From Lachnobacterium bovis DSM 14045 (GTDB lineage: Bacteria; Bacillota; Clostridia; Lachnospirales; Lachnospiraceae): DNA of 64,000 bases. The DNA lies in contig NZ_FNPG01000014.1 of assembly GCF_900107245.1 (NCBI RefSeq), forward strand, positions 1-64,000, in the 5' to 3' direction. This document shows positions 16,103 through 26,944 of the stretch, piece after piece; within the stretch, counting starts at the first letter, position 1; each line of letters starts with the position of its first letter. Under the pieces are notes generated by a model. The model was not told where the DNA came from and did not search any database. It saw only the letters and a program-made list of their open reading frames with translations. Position numbers and translations under genes: made by a program.

Positions 16103-17545
16103 TCAATTCCTGCGCCATGCCTTTGGCATAAATAATAATAGCATTGGATATATTTCTAATCTTCCTGCCAACATGTCAAGCATTAGTACAATTTTTGACA
16201 ATACAGAAAATTGTGCAAAATTGCCTGTTGGTCCAACAACATTAAGTCCTGGTCCTATATTATTAAATGTTGCTGCTACAGACGTAAAATTGGTAACAGC
16301 GTCAAAATTGTCTAAACTAATTATTAAAAGCGAAACTATAAATATCAAAACATAGGTAACAAAAAAAGCATGTACATCCCTTACTTGGTCTTTTTCAACA
16401 ACTTTTTTATCCATTTTTATAGTTTTTACACAGCGTGGATGCATAAAATAATTCAATTCCGTTTTGGCTGATTTAATGAGGATCAATATTCTAGAAACCT
16501 TCATTCCTCCACCTGTACTTCCCGCGCAAGCACCTATAAACATTATCAAAACAAGAATTGCACGTGATAATTGAGGCCACGTATTAAAATCTTTTGTTGC
16601 AAATCCAGTTGTAGTTATAATTGACCCGACCTGAAATGCTGTATGTCTAATGGTATATGTAATATTTTTTACATTATTGCAAACATTTATTGTTATTAAC
16701 GCTATTGCCAAAAAAATAATTAAAAAATAAACTTTAACCTCTTCTATCTTAAATGCCAATTTTTTTTCTTTTGTTTTTAGCAGAATATAGTACACATTAA
16801 AATTTACTCCAAATAATATCATAAATATCGTTACAATTACTTGAATTGCTGCATTATAACTAGCCATACTATCCGCTTTTATACCAAATCCACCTGTTCC
16901 TGCTGTTCCTACAGCCGTACAAATCGAATCATAAACTGGCATACCTGCAATTATCAAACAAAAAAATTGTAAAACTGTCATAGTAAAATATATTTTGTAT
17001 AATATTTTGGCAGTATCTTTAACTTTTGGAACTATTTTACTGACCGAAGGTCCTGGACTTTCTGCTCTCATTATGTGCATATTGTAACCACTATTTAAAG
17101 GAGTTATTGCAAGTATAAAAACCAACACGCCCATTCCACCTATCCAGTGTGTAAAACATCTCCAAAAATTAGTTGAATTCGAAAACAATTCAACATTTTC
17201 AGAAATACTTGCACCTGTCGTAGTAAAACCTGATACCGTTTCAAACAATGCGTCTATATATTTTTCTATATCTCCACACAAAAACATTGGCAATGCTCCA
17301 AAAATACTTAAAACAACCCAACTAAGAGCAACTATTACAAAGCCTTCTTTTGAATAAAACTCTTTATGTTTTGGTTTCTTTATAATTGATATTGTTCCCA
17401 AAATCAAACACACCACTGCTACAAGAAAAAAAGAATAGCCTTCTTTCTCATGATATATTAATGCAACCAGACATGGAAACAATAACAAGATGCCTTCTAA
17501 ATCTACAACCATACCTAAGACATACCTTATAATTCCAAAATTCAT
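16103..17545 (-). CDS. trkH: TrkH-type potassium uptake channel subunit
   Basis: TrkH/KtrB forms the membrane pore for K+ uptake. The 480-aa product starts at ATG 17545 with GGAGG upstream; a TTG four codons earlier overlaps that site. It has about ten membrane segments arranged as four M1-P-M2 repeats. The selectivity-filter loops are visible in order: GFTTTGAS (about 110), GTAGTGGFG (about 213), TTTGFAT (about 310) and NNIGPGL (about 430). It follows trkA by 46 bp and is surely in the same operon. KtrB is a closely related alternative, but length and layout favour TrkH. Confidence 0.94.
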   Translation of the reverse strand: MNFGIIRYVLGMVVDLEGILLLFPCLVALIYHEKEGYSFFLVAVVCLILGTISIIKKPKHKEFYSKEGFVIVALSWVVLSIFGALPMFLCGDIEKYIDALFETVSGFTTTGASISENVELFSNSTNFWRCFTHWIGGMGVLVFILAITPLNSGYNMHIMRAESPGPSVSKIVPKVKDTAKILYKIYFTMTVLQFFCLIIAGMPVYDSICTAVGTAGTGGFGIKADSMASYNAAIQVIVTIFMILFGVNFNVYYILLKTKEKKLAFKIEEVKVYFLIIFLAIALITINVCNNVKNITYTIRHTAFQVGSIITTTGFATKDFNTWPQLSRAILVLIMFIGACAGSTGGGMKVSRILILIKSAKTELNYFMHPRCVKTIKMDKKVVEKDQVRDVHAFFVTYVLIFIVSLLIISLDNFDAVTNFTSVAATFNNIGPGLNVVGPTGNFAQFSVLSKIVLMLDMLAGRLEIYPMLLLFMPKAWRRN

Positions 17546-17591
17546 TTTTTCCTCCAACTGCTCTTTATTGTTTTTTTATTTACAGTCTATT

Positions 17592-18950
17592 TTATAACAA
17601 AATATCCTTTATATCATTTAGATTCTTTTGCGTTGTAACAACAACTACTGTGTCGCCAACATTAATTAGTGTTTGACCATTTGGTGTAATAATTTTTCCT
17701 TTATGATTAACACTTGCAATTATAAGATTATCTTTTAAACGAAGCTTTTCAAGCGGAATACCAATTACCGGTGCGCCCTCACAAATATGAAATTCCAAGG
17801 CTTCTGCCTTATTTTCGATTATTCTATATAGTGTTTCAACATTACTTCCTATCGTATTTTGTTTGGCTCTTACATATCTCAAAATGTACTCAGCTGTTAA
17901 AAGTTTTGGCGAAATAACGCTTCCCAAATTAAAATCATTTACAATATCGTTATCTTCAACTCTATTTATTTTTGTTACTACTTTCGCTTTAGATTTCTTT
18001 TTGGCATAAAGAGATAAAAAGATATTTGCTTCATCAATTCCAGTTAGCGCGACAAAACTTTCTGCACTTCCTTCTAAGCCCTCTTCTCTCAATACTTCTT
18101 TATCCGTTGCATCAGCATTAATTATTACTGCTTCGGGTAAAAGCTCACTCAATTCTTCACACCTTTCACGATTCCTTTCAAAAATTTTTACTTTTATCCC
18201 CATAGAGAGTAGATTTTTTGAAAGATAGTATGCAATTTTACCCCCTCCAACTAAAAATGCATTTTTTACAGAATGTGTTTTGATTCCCAGTTTTTTAAAG
18301 AAATTCTTTGCATCCTTAGGTGAACCGACGATTGTAACAATATCATTTTCCATAAATACAAATTGTCCATTTGGTATAAATACATCTTCACCTCGCTCAA
18401 TTGCACAGATTAATACATTTGATGATAATTTACTTGCAAACTCTTCAAGTGAGTTTCCAAGCATAATAGATTTTGAATCAACTGTAAATTTCAATAATTC
18501 TACTTTCCCTTTTGCAAAAGTTTCTATCTTATTGGCAGATGGAAAACGTAAAATTCTAGCAATTTCAGTTGCAGCTGCCTCTTCCGGATTTATTGTCATT
18601 GTTAATCCTAATTCTTCCTTTATATAACTAATATCATTGTTATACATTGGATTACGCACACGCGCAATAGTGCTACAATTACCGGCTTTTTTAGCTATAA
18701 GGCAACACAACAGGTTGAGTTCATCTGATTGAGTAACTGCAATTAACAAATCCGTATTTTCTATATTTGCCTCTTTCAATACTAAATGATTTGTTCCATT
18801 ACCTACGACTCCCATAGCATCGAAACTACTAGTCACATCAGATACAACCTGTTTTTTTAAATCAATAACCGTAACATCATTATTTTCATCGCAGAGTTCC
18901 TCTACTATTTTTCTACCAACTTTGCCGCAGCCAATTACAATAATTTTCAT
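17592..18950 (-). CDS. trkA: TrkA potassium channel regulatory subunit
   Basis: TrkA is the cytoplasmic NAD(H)/ATP-binding gating ring of the Trk channel. The 452-aa product contains two RCK modules. The first has the Rossmann motif VIGCGKVG at the N-terminus, the second VGGGKIAYYL near residue 230, and each is followed by a TrkA_C-like domain. A single long TrkA of this size pairs with TrkH instead of the short KtrA. The ATG at 18950 is preferred, with GGAGG 5-6 nt upstream, over the ATG at 18962. It lies 68 bp after the HAD gene, separated by short repeats, and directly before trkH. Confidence 0.95.
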   Translation of the reverse strand: MKIIVIGCGKVGRKIVEELCDENNDVTVIDLKKQVVSDVTSSFDAMGVVGNGTNHLVLKEANIENTDLLIAVTQSDELNLLCCLIAKKAGNCSTIARVRNPMYNNDISYIKEELGLTMTINPEEAAATEIARILRFPSANKIETFAKGKVELLKFTVDSKSIMLGNSLEEFASKLSSNVLICAIERGEDVFIPNGQFVFMENDIVTIVGSPKDAKNFFKKLGIKTHSVKNAFLVGGGKIAYYLSKNLLSMGIKVKIFERNRERCEELSELLPEAVIINADATDKEVLREEGLEGSAESFVALTGIDEANIFLSLYAKKKSKAKVVTKINRVEDNDIVNDFNLGSVISPKLLTAEYILRYVRAKQNTIGSNVETLYRIIENKAEALEFHICEGAPVIGIPLEKLRLKDNLIIASVNHKGKIITPNGQTLINVGDTVVVVTTQKNLNDIKDILL

Positions 18951-18992
18951 CCGTTCCTCCATTATTCATTGTACAAATAATTATTCTACGAA

Positions 18993-19032
18993 AATTCAAA
19001 TTTATATTAATTCAAATTTATATTAATTCAAA
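18993..19032. repeat. 16-bp tandem repeat over the 3' end of the HAD gene
   Basis: AATTCAAATTTATATT occurs twice in tandem (18993-19008, 19009-19024) and half a copy follows. The HAD stop codon lies inside the second unit, so the end of the coding sequence has been duplicated downstream. Confidence 0.8.
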
Positions 19033-19890
19033 ATTTTTTAATGCGTTATATACTCCGTTATGCTCAACATCATCTGTTACATAGTCTGAAACACTTTTTG
19101 CTTCTTCTACTGCATTACCCATTGCAATTCCACAATTAACAAATTCAAGCATTTCGATATCATTTGGCCCGTCTCCAAACGCCAACGTATCTTCTTTTTT
19201 CATTCCAAGATATTGAATAATTTTTTCTATTCCTTTGCCTTTATTTTCTTTTATCAAAGTAATTTCACCTGAAAAATTATCTGGTTTTTTAAAACTACTA
19301 GGTGTAACTTTTAATTCCATTCCTTCAAAAGCTTTTCTTGTATCATCGACAGAGAAGCACGAATCACAATATATCATACTTTCTGTATCTGGATATTTTA
19401 TATAATATTTATCGACCTCATTATCAATCTTTATTCCACCTACTACCTCTTCGATGCAATTAAAATTATCCTCTTCTTTTTTTATTATTCCTAAATCATT
19501 TTTTAAACGTCTTGCAAATACCCTTTTAAAATCATATCCACTTTTTTCAGATAAAAAACAGCCTCCTTTTGTTTGAATAATAAAAGATATATTGTTTTGT
19601 GTCATAAAATTAATTAAAAATTTAGTTTTATCTTCACCAAATACGCTATGATATACTTCTTTTCCATCAAACTCAACATATGCTCCTGCTGCTGCAACAA
19701 TACCATCAAAACCAATATCTAAAATTTGTTTATTAATCTGAGCTCTACTCCTTCCCGTGCAGATAAACGCCAAATGCCCATTTTCTCTAAGTTTTTTTAT
19801 ACCATCTTTGGTACTTTGTAGAATATTACCTGTAAAATCAGACAATGTCCCATCAATATCAAAAAAAATTATTTTTTTACTCTTAACCAT
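19018..19890 (-). CDS. HAD-superfamily Cof-type sugar-phosphate phosphatase
   Basis: Cof-type (subfamily IIB) HAD enzymes hydrolyse phosphate esters such as sugar phosphates or flavin precursors in the cytoplasm. The 290-aa product has motif I FFDIDGTLSDF at about 8-18, motif II ICTGRS near 44, a lysine in the region before motif III, and GDGPNDIEML with Asp near 240-249. An IIB cap domain lies between. The ATG has AGAGGA 8 nt upstream and a good promoter. The exact substrate cannot be read from sequence. It may be co-transcribed with trkA, 68 bp downstream. Confidence 0.9.
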   Translation of the reverse strand: MVKSKKIIFFDIDGTLSDFTGNILQSTKDGIKKLRENGHLAFICTGRSRAQINKQILDIGFDGIVAAAGAYVEFDGKEVYHSVFGEDKTKFLINFMTQNNISFIIQTKGGCFLSEKSGYDFKRVFARRLKNDLGIIKKEEDNFNCIEEVVGGIKIDNEVDKYYIKYPDTESMIYCDSCFSVDDTRKAFEGMELKVTPSSFKKPDNFSGEITLIKENKGKGIEKIIQYLGMKKEDTLAFGDGPNDIEMLEFVNCGIAMGNAVEEAKSVSDYVTDDVEHNGVYNALKNFELI

Positions 19891-19977
19891 AAATATTTCC
19901 TCTCATCTCTTTTATATGAATCTTCATATACAAAAAATATTTGCATGCCAAAGAACACTTTATCGCTATAAACCAAA

Positions 19978-20006
19978 ATTATACACTGATTATTTTTTAA
20001 AATCAA
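19978..20006 (-). promoter_or_regulatory. Promoter of HAD gene
   Basis: On the minus strand TTGATT (20001-20006) and TATAAT (19978-19983) are spaced 17 bp apart. Confidence 0.75.
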
Positions 20007-20035
20007 CTTTATATCAAATTCTATTTAACGCAATA

Positions 20036-20070
20036 AAAGGCTAAGGATGTCACACAATCCCCAGCCCTTT
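20036..20070 (-). terminator. Terminator of the beta-glucosidase gene
   Basis: AAAGGCT..GGAT and ATCC..AGCCCTTT form a stem with a small internal loop, followed on the minus strand by TTTTATT. It separates bglA from the HAD promoter. Confidence 0.8.
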
Positions 20071-20117
20071 AAAATTTATAATTTTATAGTATTTTTTCAA
20101 GTATAGAATACTTCCTA

Positions 20118-21587
<1,470 letters not shown>

Positions 21588-21682
21588 CTAGCTATACTGC
21601 ATGCGACTTAAACTAAGGTAACTTTCCATAAGCTGTCACATGCAGCAATTGAATATAAAACAATATTATTTATTACATATAA

Positions 21683-23268
21683 TTATACTAAGTATAGAAT
21701 ATCATCATTCATAGCTATATTATCAGCATCAGTATAGACAACATCACTGTAATCGAACGAATTTGTCACAATAATTGGTGTTGTGGCCTCTAAGCCTGCT
21801 GCCCTTATTTTATTAATGTCAAACTCTAAAAGTAATTGTCCTTTTGTTACTTTTTGCCCCTGTTTTACAAAAGGTTTAAATCCTTCACCATTTAACTTAA
21901 CAGTATCCATTCCCACATGAATCAATATTTCTGCTCCATTATCTGTTTTTAAGCCTAACGCATGCCCTGTTGGAAAAAAAGCTGTTATTTCTCCATCACA
22001 AGGTGCGACTAATTTGCCTTCTTCTGGTTCAATTGCTACTCCTTTTCCTAATGCTTCTGTTGCAAATGCCTGATCTTTTAATTCAGATAATAGTTTTCTG
22101 TGTCCTGTAACTGGTGCTACAATTGTTTCTTGTGCTGGAGCTGTTTCATGTGTTGCAAAAGTTTGTGCTGTTAAAACTGGATTAGATTTTGCTCCTTCAT
22201 TTTCCGATTTTGTAATCTTTCTCTTTTTTTCACCATCCGAATATGTTAAAAATGTCATTACAAAACCTAATACAGATGCTACTAATGTTGCAACTAATAC
22301 CCAAACTAAGCTTGATACATCTCCTGTTTTAGGATTAATATAACTTGGTAATCCAAATAAGCCAAGGCCTCCCATTGTATAAGATTTAACACCCATAAAA
22401 CCAATAATTCCACCACCAATTCCACCTGCAATACATGATACTACAAATGGTTTTTTCTTTGGTAAGGTTACACCATAAATACATGGCTCTGTTACGCCAA
22501 ATAAACCTGACACAAATGCTGGAATCGAGATATTTTTTAGTTTTTTATCTTTTGTTTTTAAGATAATTGCTAATACTACAAATGTCTGCGCAAATGATAC
22601 GCAAAAATAAGGTGACAATACGTAATCATATCCTAAGGTACCATAATTAATCATTCCAAGTGGAACTAATCCCCAATGAACACCAAACATAACAAATACT
22701 TGCCATAAAGTACCAATTAAAACGCCTGCAATCAAACCACCTACAACTGGTAATCCGTAGAGTGTTTTAAAGATTATTGTTAATGCATTACAAATTACTG
22801 TTGAAACAGGTCCTACAACTAGGAATGTGAAAGGAACCATTATTCCTAAAACAATTAATGGTACAAAAAATGTTTTAACAACGTCTGGTATAATTTTTTT
22901 AAGTTTTCTTTCTAAAGGAGCAGCCAATGCTACTGCCAAAATTATTGGGATAACTGTAGATGTATATCCACTTGATGGCATAATAATTGGAATTCCGAAG
23001 AAACTTTCTGAGAATCCCATTTCAAAAGGCGATCCTTTAAATACGTGTCCTAATGCTTTGGCATCTTTCATTGCAACAATCGATGGATACGTTAATGCAA
23101 TACCTAGTGACATACCTATAAATTCGTTTAATTTGAATTTTTTAGCAGCTGTATAACCTAGTACTATTGGTAAAAAATAAAAGAATCCATCACCAATTGA
23201 ATACCATAATTTATAAGTTCCACATGTGCTAACATCCATTCCTGCAATCTGTAATGCTAAAAACTGCC
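21683..23268 (-). pseudogene. bglP: Beta-glucoside PTS EIIBCA, 5'-truncated (bglP')
   Basis: The reading frame (homology from about 23268) carries most of an EIIC domain and a complete EIIA domain. EIIC shows DGFFYFLPIVLGYTAAKKF and GLFGVTEPCIYGVTLPKKK; EIIA has active His in EILIHVGMDTVKL. The whole N-terminal EIIB domain with its phosphorylated Cys is missing, as is about the first third of EIIC. An intact enzyme has about 620 residues; the open frame from ATG 23239 has 518. That ATG has no ribosome binding site. The upstream sequence instead runs, in another frame, into bglG. A deletion of roughly 1.5-2 kb joining bglG to bglP explains this. EIIA alone could in principle still serve another permease if expressed. 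Confidence 0.85.
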
Positions 23269-23555
23269 AAAGTCAAATAAATATTTTTTGATAATTTCTT
23301 GCCAAGCACACTTCCTGCCTCTGCAACAACTTCATCTGTCAAAACCAAATATTCATATGGTATATTTGACACTAATTCGGCAAGTTTATCCTGCAACTCA
23401 TTAGATAAATGAAAAACTTTTTCAATTTTGCTTTTTTCAATTTTATCTTTTGCTTTTTTTTGAAAACCAACACCTTTTTCCATGACGATGACTTCAATTC
23501 CTTTTTCATCATGAGAACTTACTACGTTATTATTAATCACTTTTGTTATTATCAT
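23229..23555 (-). pseudogene. bglG: BglG/LicT antiterminator, 3'-truncated (bglG')
   Basis: The first ~95 residues from ATG 23555 (GAGGGG upstream) match the LicT/BglG family. MIITKVINNNVVSS and VGFQKKAKDKI mark the RNA-binding CAT domain. The start of PRD1 follows as far as GKKLSKNIYLTL. A TDHINFA-like PRD1 continuation would be expected, but from about 23270 the sequence changes to 13 unrelated residues and a stop. This is exactly where bglP EIIC sequence begins in another frame. Nearly all of PRD1 and all of PRD2 are gone. A free CAT domain could still bind RNA without PTS control, so a residual constitutive activity is conceivable. Confidence 0.85.
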
Positions 23556-23773
23556 ATAGGGCCCCTCAATCATATTGATAAAACAAATTATAACAAAAAC
23601 TTTTCGAGTACTACCTTTCCGGTTATAGAAACCAAAAAAGACCATATTGCCTCAATAATCAATCTAATCTATTGCTATAGATTACTATTGATTATTAAAT
23701 CTGCAATACAGTCTTGCCGGTTGTTATGCAAGTGGTTCGTTAATAAAAGTAAAATTTTTACATTTTTTTACCC

Positions 23774-23810
23774 AAAATGTATTTTCTAAATCTTTGGTAA
23801 AATACATTTT
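23774..23810 (-). terminator. Hairpin after pncB
   Basis: AAAATGTATTTT and AAAATACATTTT form a 12-bp stem with a 13-nt loop, about 20 bp after the pncB stop. The T-tract is short (TTTTGGGT). In the remaining gap up to bglG' I looked for a LicT-type RAT hairpin and found no clear match. Confidence 0.65.
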
Positions 23811-23831
23811 AAATTTCGTTTAGATGTTCTT

Positions 23832-25289
23832 TTATTTATCCAACATATTCATTTTCATTTCATAATATGATTTTGTCATATCTAAATAATGTTTATGTGG
23901 ATTTTCAAAACGTTGTTCTTCTTCCCAGATTTCAGTTTCAAGCTGTTTTTTTACAAAAGCGGCGATGTCTGTTACCTTTTCAGGTTCTATAACACGTTTA
24001 CCCTCTTTAATAACAAGTCTCTGAAGTTTCTTTGCTGTACAGTTTACAAATTCTCTCTTCTTCCATGGTTTCTCTGGATCGATAAATCTATAAACATTTT
24101 CCATGTTAACTTCTTCATCCTTATGTGCCAATAAATCAGCAATTGCCTGACCATCCTCATTATATATACGATAGACTTCTTTTAAGCCAGGGTTTGTTAT
24201 TTTTTCTATAGCTTCAGAAATCTTAATTCTAGGTTCCATTTTTCCTTCATTTTCTACTGCACATAGTTTATAAACTGCACCAAATACTGGTTCCGATTTT
24301 GATGTAATCATTCTTTCGCCTACACCAAATGAATCAACCTGACCACCTTGGCTCAAAATAGAAGTAATTGTATATTCATCTAAACTATTTGAAATAACAA
24401 TTTTAGCATCTTTGTAACCTGCTTTATCTAACATTTTTCTTGCTACTTTTGTAAGATATGCAAGGTCACCGCTATCTATACGAATTCCAAAATTCTTTGA
24501 CTGAATGTTATTGGCTTTCATTTCGTCAAAAATTTTAATTGCATTTGGAATACCTGATTTTACTACATCATATGTATCAACTAAAAGAATACAGTTATCT
24601 GGATATATTTCTGCAAATTTTCTAAAGGCTGTAAGCTCATCTTCATAATACATTACCCAGCTATGTGCCATCGTTCCACCAATTGGAATATCAAAATACT
24701 GACCGGCAGACACTGTAGCTGTTCCATTTGCACCTCCAATAAATGCAGCTCTTGCACCATATATTGCTGCATCATTATTATGTGCACGTCTTGCACCAAA
24801 ATCTGAAACCGGACGACCATTTGCAGCTTTTACGATTCTTCTTGCCTTTGTTGCAATCAAGCTTTGATGATTAATCTGCGCTAGTATTTCTGTTTCAACT
24901 ATTTGAGCCTGTATTAAATCTGCAACAACAGTGATAATTGGCTCATTAGGATACATAATTGTTCCTTCTCTAAAAGCATATACATCTCCTGTAAACTTAA
25001 AGTTTCTTAGATATTCCAAGAAATCTTCTGTAAAAAGATGTAAACTTCTTAAATATTCTATATCATCATCACTAAAATGAAGTCCTTCTATATACTCTAC
25101 GATTTGCTCTAATCCAGCAAAAACTGAAAATCCACCTTGATCAGGATTTCTTCTAAAAAACACATCAAATGCAACTTTCTTTTGTGCATTTTCTTGTTTA
25201 AAATATCCATTAGCCATAGTTAGCTCGTATAAATCCATCATCATTCCAATATTTCTTTTACAATATATGTTATTCTTCTTGATATCCAT
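23832..25289 (-). CDS. pncB: Nicotinate phosphoribosyltransferase
   Basis: This cytoplasmic enzyme converts nicotinate and PRPP to nicotinate mononucleotide in the NAD salvage (Preiss-Handler) pathway. The 485-aa product starts MDIKKNNIYCKRNIGMMMDL. It contains the conserved DLYELTMANGYF, FFRRNPDQGGFSVFAGLEQ (about 46-64), GARRAHNNDAA and GGTMAHSWVMYYEDELTAF segments, with the catalytic His in the latter region. AAGGAG precedes the ATG. It is the last gene of nrtR-pncA-pncB, 21 bp after pncA, so it should be under NrtR control. Confidence 0.95.
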   Translation of the reverse strand: MDIKKNNIYCKRNIGMMMDLYELTMANGYFKQENAQKKVAFDVFFRRNPDQGGFSVFAGLEQIVEYIEGLHFSDDDIEYLRSLHLFTEDFLEYLRNFKFTGDVYAFREGTIMYPNEPIITVVADLIQAQIVETEILAQINHQSLIATKARRIVKAANGRPVSDFGARRAHNNDAAIYGARAAFIGGANGTATVSAGQYFDIPIGGTMAHSWVMYYEDELTAFRKFAEIYPDNCILLVDTYDVVKSGIPNAIKIFDEMKANNIQSKNFGIRIDSGDLAYLTKVARKMLDKAGYKDAKIVISNSLDEYTITSILSQGGQVDSFGVGERMITSKSEPVFGAVYKLCAVENEGKMEPRIKISEAIEKITNPGLKEVYRIYNEDGQAIADLLAHKDEEVNMENVYRFIDPEKPWKKREFVNCTAKKLQRLVIKEGKRVIEPEKVTDIAAFVKKQLETEIWEEEQRFENPHKHYLDMTKSYYEMKMNMLDK

Positions 25290-25310
25290 TTTTTCTCCTT
25301 AAGCATTTTG

Positions 25311-25844
25311 CTAATAATTTTTTATTTTAATTTGACAACTTGACATTGTCTCTATTGCAGCTTTGTGTTTTTCTACTGTTACACCTGCACAACATGATGC
25401 ATCAACTGATATTAATGTTTCTGGTAAATTTGCCTTTATAATTAAAGCATTTGATACAACACATATATCTGTACACAATCCAACGAGTTCTATTTCTTCT
25501 GGATTCTTAGCCAAAAGGATTTCTCCTAATTCTACCGATCCAAATGTTGGTTTCTTTATGTATGTTATTTTGTTAGTTTTTTCTTTTTGTTCTAAAGCAT
25601 CTTTAACTTTAGGATTTAGCTCCCACCCTTTTGTACCTTCTATACAGTGCTTAACAGGTAAGTTTTTGCCTTCTGCGGTTTCTAAATAATTAACCTGATG
25701 TGTATCATAAGTCGCTATTATCTCACCATCAAAACGATTAATTTTATCAACTACATTTTCTACTATTTGGCATGCCTCATTCGTTCCTAACGAACCATCA
25801 ATGAAATCATTTTGCATATCTACAACAACTAACACTTTACTCAT
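25311..25844 (-). CDS. pncA: Nicotinamidase (isochorismatase family)
   Basis: PncA deamidates nicotinamide to nicotinate, the substrate of the next gene product. The 177-aa protein has the triad Asp in VVVDMQNDFIDG (about 8), Lys in ITYIKKPTFGS (about 98) and Cys in VGLCTDICVVSNALI (about 131). A metal-site stretch YDTHQVNY (about 44-51) provides Asp and His ligands. The ATG at 25844 overlaps the nrtR stop (ATGAGTAA), which implies translational coupling; a TTG one codon upstream is an equal alternative. Confidence 0.94.
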   Translation of the reverse strand: MSKVLVVVDMQNDFIDGSLGTNEACQIVENVVDKINRFDGEIIATYDTHQVNYLETAEGKNLPVKHCIEGTKGWELNPKVKDALEQKEKTNKITYIKKPTFGSVELGEILLAKNPEEIELVGLCTDICVVSNALIIKANLPETLISVDASCCAGVTVEKHKAAIETMSSCQIKIKNY

Positions 25845-26670
25845 CAAAAATCAAACTCCTTTCTCTAGCCCAATTATATGTTGTGGCTGGTCTACCTCTT
25901 TCAATTCTTTTTGAATTATTTTGAACAATAAATCCTTTTTGTTCGTATTCTCTTTTGATAAATCTTCTAAAATTGCCTATATCTGCTTTCTGCGAATTTA
26001 TCGCATCATAGATATATCTAAGTTCAGTCAATGTAAAATCATCCAAATCATTCAAAAATGAAAATGCTATGTTTGAATATTTGATTTTCCCACGCATTCT
26101 CTTGATTGCCATTTTTATAATCTCATAATGATCAAATGCCAAATCTTTTTCCCGCAAAACAAAATCCTCTTCTTTTTCATCTAATTCTTTTTGAAAATCT
26201 GTTGTACATTTTGCATTTATCTTATCTTTTTTCTTTAAGACTAGTTCAAATTCATTATTAGCTTGTGCCTTGACTAAGAATAATCTTGCATTCTTCGCAT
26301 CATCACCTGATTTAAACTGCAACTTTTCAAAAGGAACCATCACAATATATGCAATAGAAATAACTCTCATTCTAGGATCTCTATCCACCTTTGAAAATGT
26401 ATATAGTTGCTCTAAACACACATCTTTTACGCTTGTCTCTTCATATAACTCACGTATTGCTGCTTCTTTAGCAGTTTCGTCCATTGATACAAATCCTCCC
26501 GGAATTGCCCAACAATCCTTGTACGGATGTGACTTTCTCTGAATCATAAGCAAATATAATTCATCTTTAATCGTTGTAAAAACAAGAATATCTGCTGTAA
26601 CAGATGGTCTCTCATACTTATTAGGATTATATGCTTTTAAAAACTCTTTTTCTGTTTGTTGTTTACTCAT
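25837..26670 (-). CDS. nrtR: NrtR-type Nudix transcriptional regulator of NAD metabolism
   Basis: NrtR proteins combine a Nudix domain that senses ADP-ribose with a winged-helix DNA-binding domain and repress NAD-salvage genes. The 277-aa product has a Nudix box from GGFVSMDETAKEAA to RELYEETS (about 68-90), then a C-terminal wHTH (about 190-277). The final Gly of the canonical Nudix box (EE-x-G) is Ser here, which suggests weak or no hydrolysis, as in several NrtR members. The ATG at 26670 has AGAAGG upstream. It is the first gene of the operon with pncA and pncB, and a likely operator lies at its promoter. Confidence 0.9.
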   Translation of the reverse strand: MSKQQTEKEFLKAYNPNKYERPSVTADILVFTTIKDELYLLMIQRKSHPYKDCWAIPGGFVSMDETAKEAAIRELYEETSVKDVCLEQLYTFSKVDRDPRMRVISIAYIVMVPFEKLQFKSGDDAKNARLFLVKAQANNEFELVLKKKDKINAKCTTDFQKELDEKEEDFVLREKDLAFDHYEIIKMAIKRMRGKIKYSNIAFSFLNDLDDFTLTELRYIYDAINSQKADIGNFRRFIKREYEQKGFIVQNNSKRIERGRPATTYNWARERSLIFDE

Positions 26671-26687
26671 AATATCTACCTTCTTTT

Positions 26688-26739
26688 TATTAGTCACTTT
26701 GACTGTAATTATAATACTATGGATATGTTTCAAAGTCAA
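26688..26739 (-). promoter_or_regulatory. nrtR promoter with NrtR-like operator
   Basis: On the minus strand TTGACT (26734-26739), 17 bp, TATTAT (26711-26716). Immediately downstream of the -10 is the inverted repeat AGTCA-CTT-TGACT (26692-26704), flanked by TTA and TAA. A GTCA/TGAC core fits known NrtR sites in outline. Its position across the start site fits repression of its own operon. Confidence 0.7.
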
Positions 26740-26764
26740 CCCCCTTTTTAGTTTTTTTGACTAT

Positions 26765-26821
26765 AAAAAAGACATCATACAAATACAAGGCTTATTGCCT
26801 GAATTCGCACAATGTCTTTTT
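26765..26821 (-). terminator. Terminator after MetE-like gene
   Basis: AAAAAGACAT and ATGTCTTTTT form the outer stem, with AGGC/GCCT inside. It lies about 125 bp beyond the stop of the MetE-like gene and close to the nrtR promoter; T-runs are on both sides. Confidence 0.7.
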
Positions 26822-26944
26822 AAAAAAATATTTGTATTTATTTGAATTATATTCCCCTATGTTTAAATTATATAATGCAAAACCATTTTTATTAATAAAA
26901 GTTTATTTAATAAATGAAACACCATTTTATAAGTTATATTTCAT

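Noticed and set aside
21598-21644. CTGCATG/CATGCAG inverted repeat between bglP' and bglA
   Set aside because: The stem is short with a 33-nt loop and no T-run, so neither terminator nor operator can be supported.
21683-23239. Reading the 518-codon frame as a complete PTS permease
   Set aside because: The EIIB domain and start of EIIC are missing, the ATG has no ribosome binding site, and the upstream sequence continues the EIIC homology in frame.
23650-23770. LicT-type RAT antiterminator site before bglG'
   Set aside because: Some GGCAA-containing segments are present, but no convincing RAT hairpin overlapping a terminator could be drawn.
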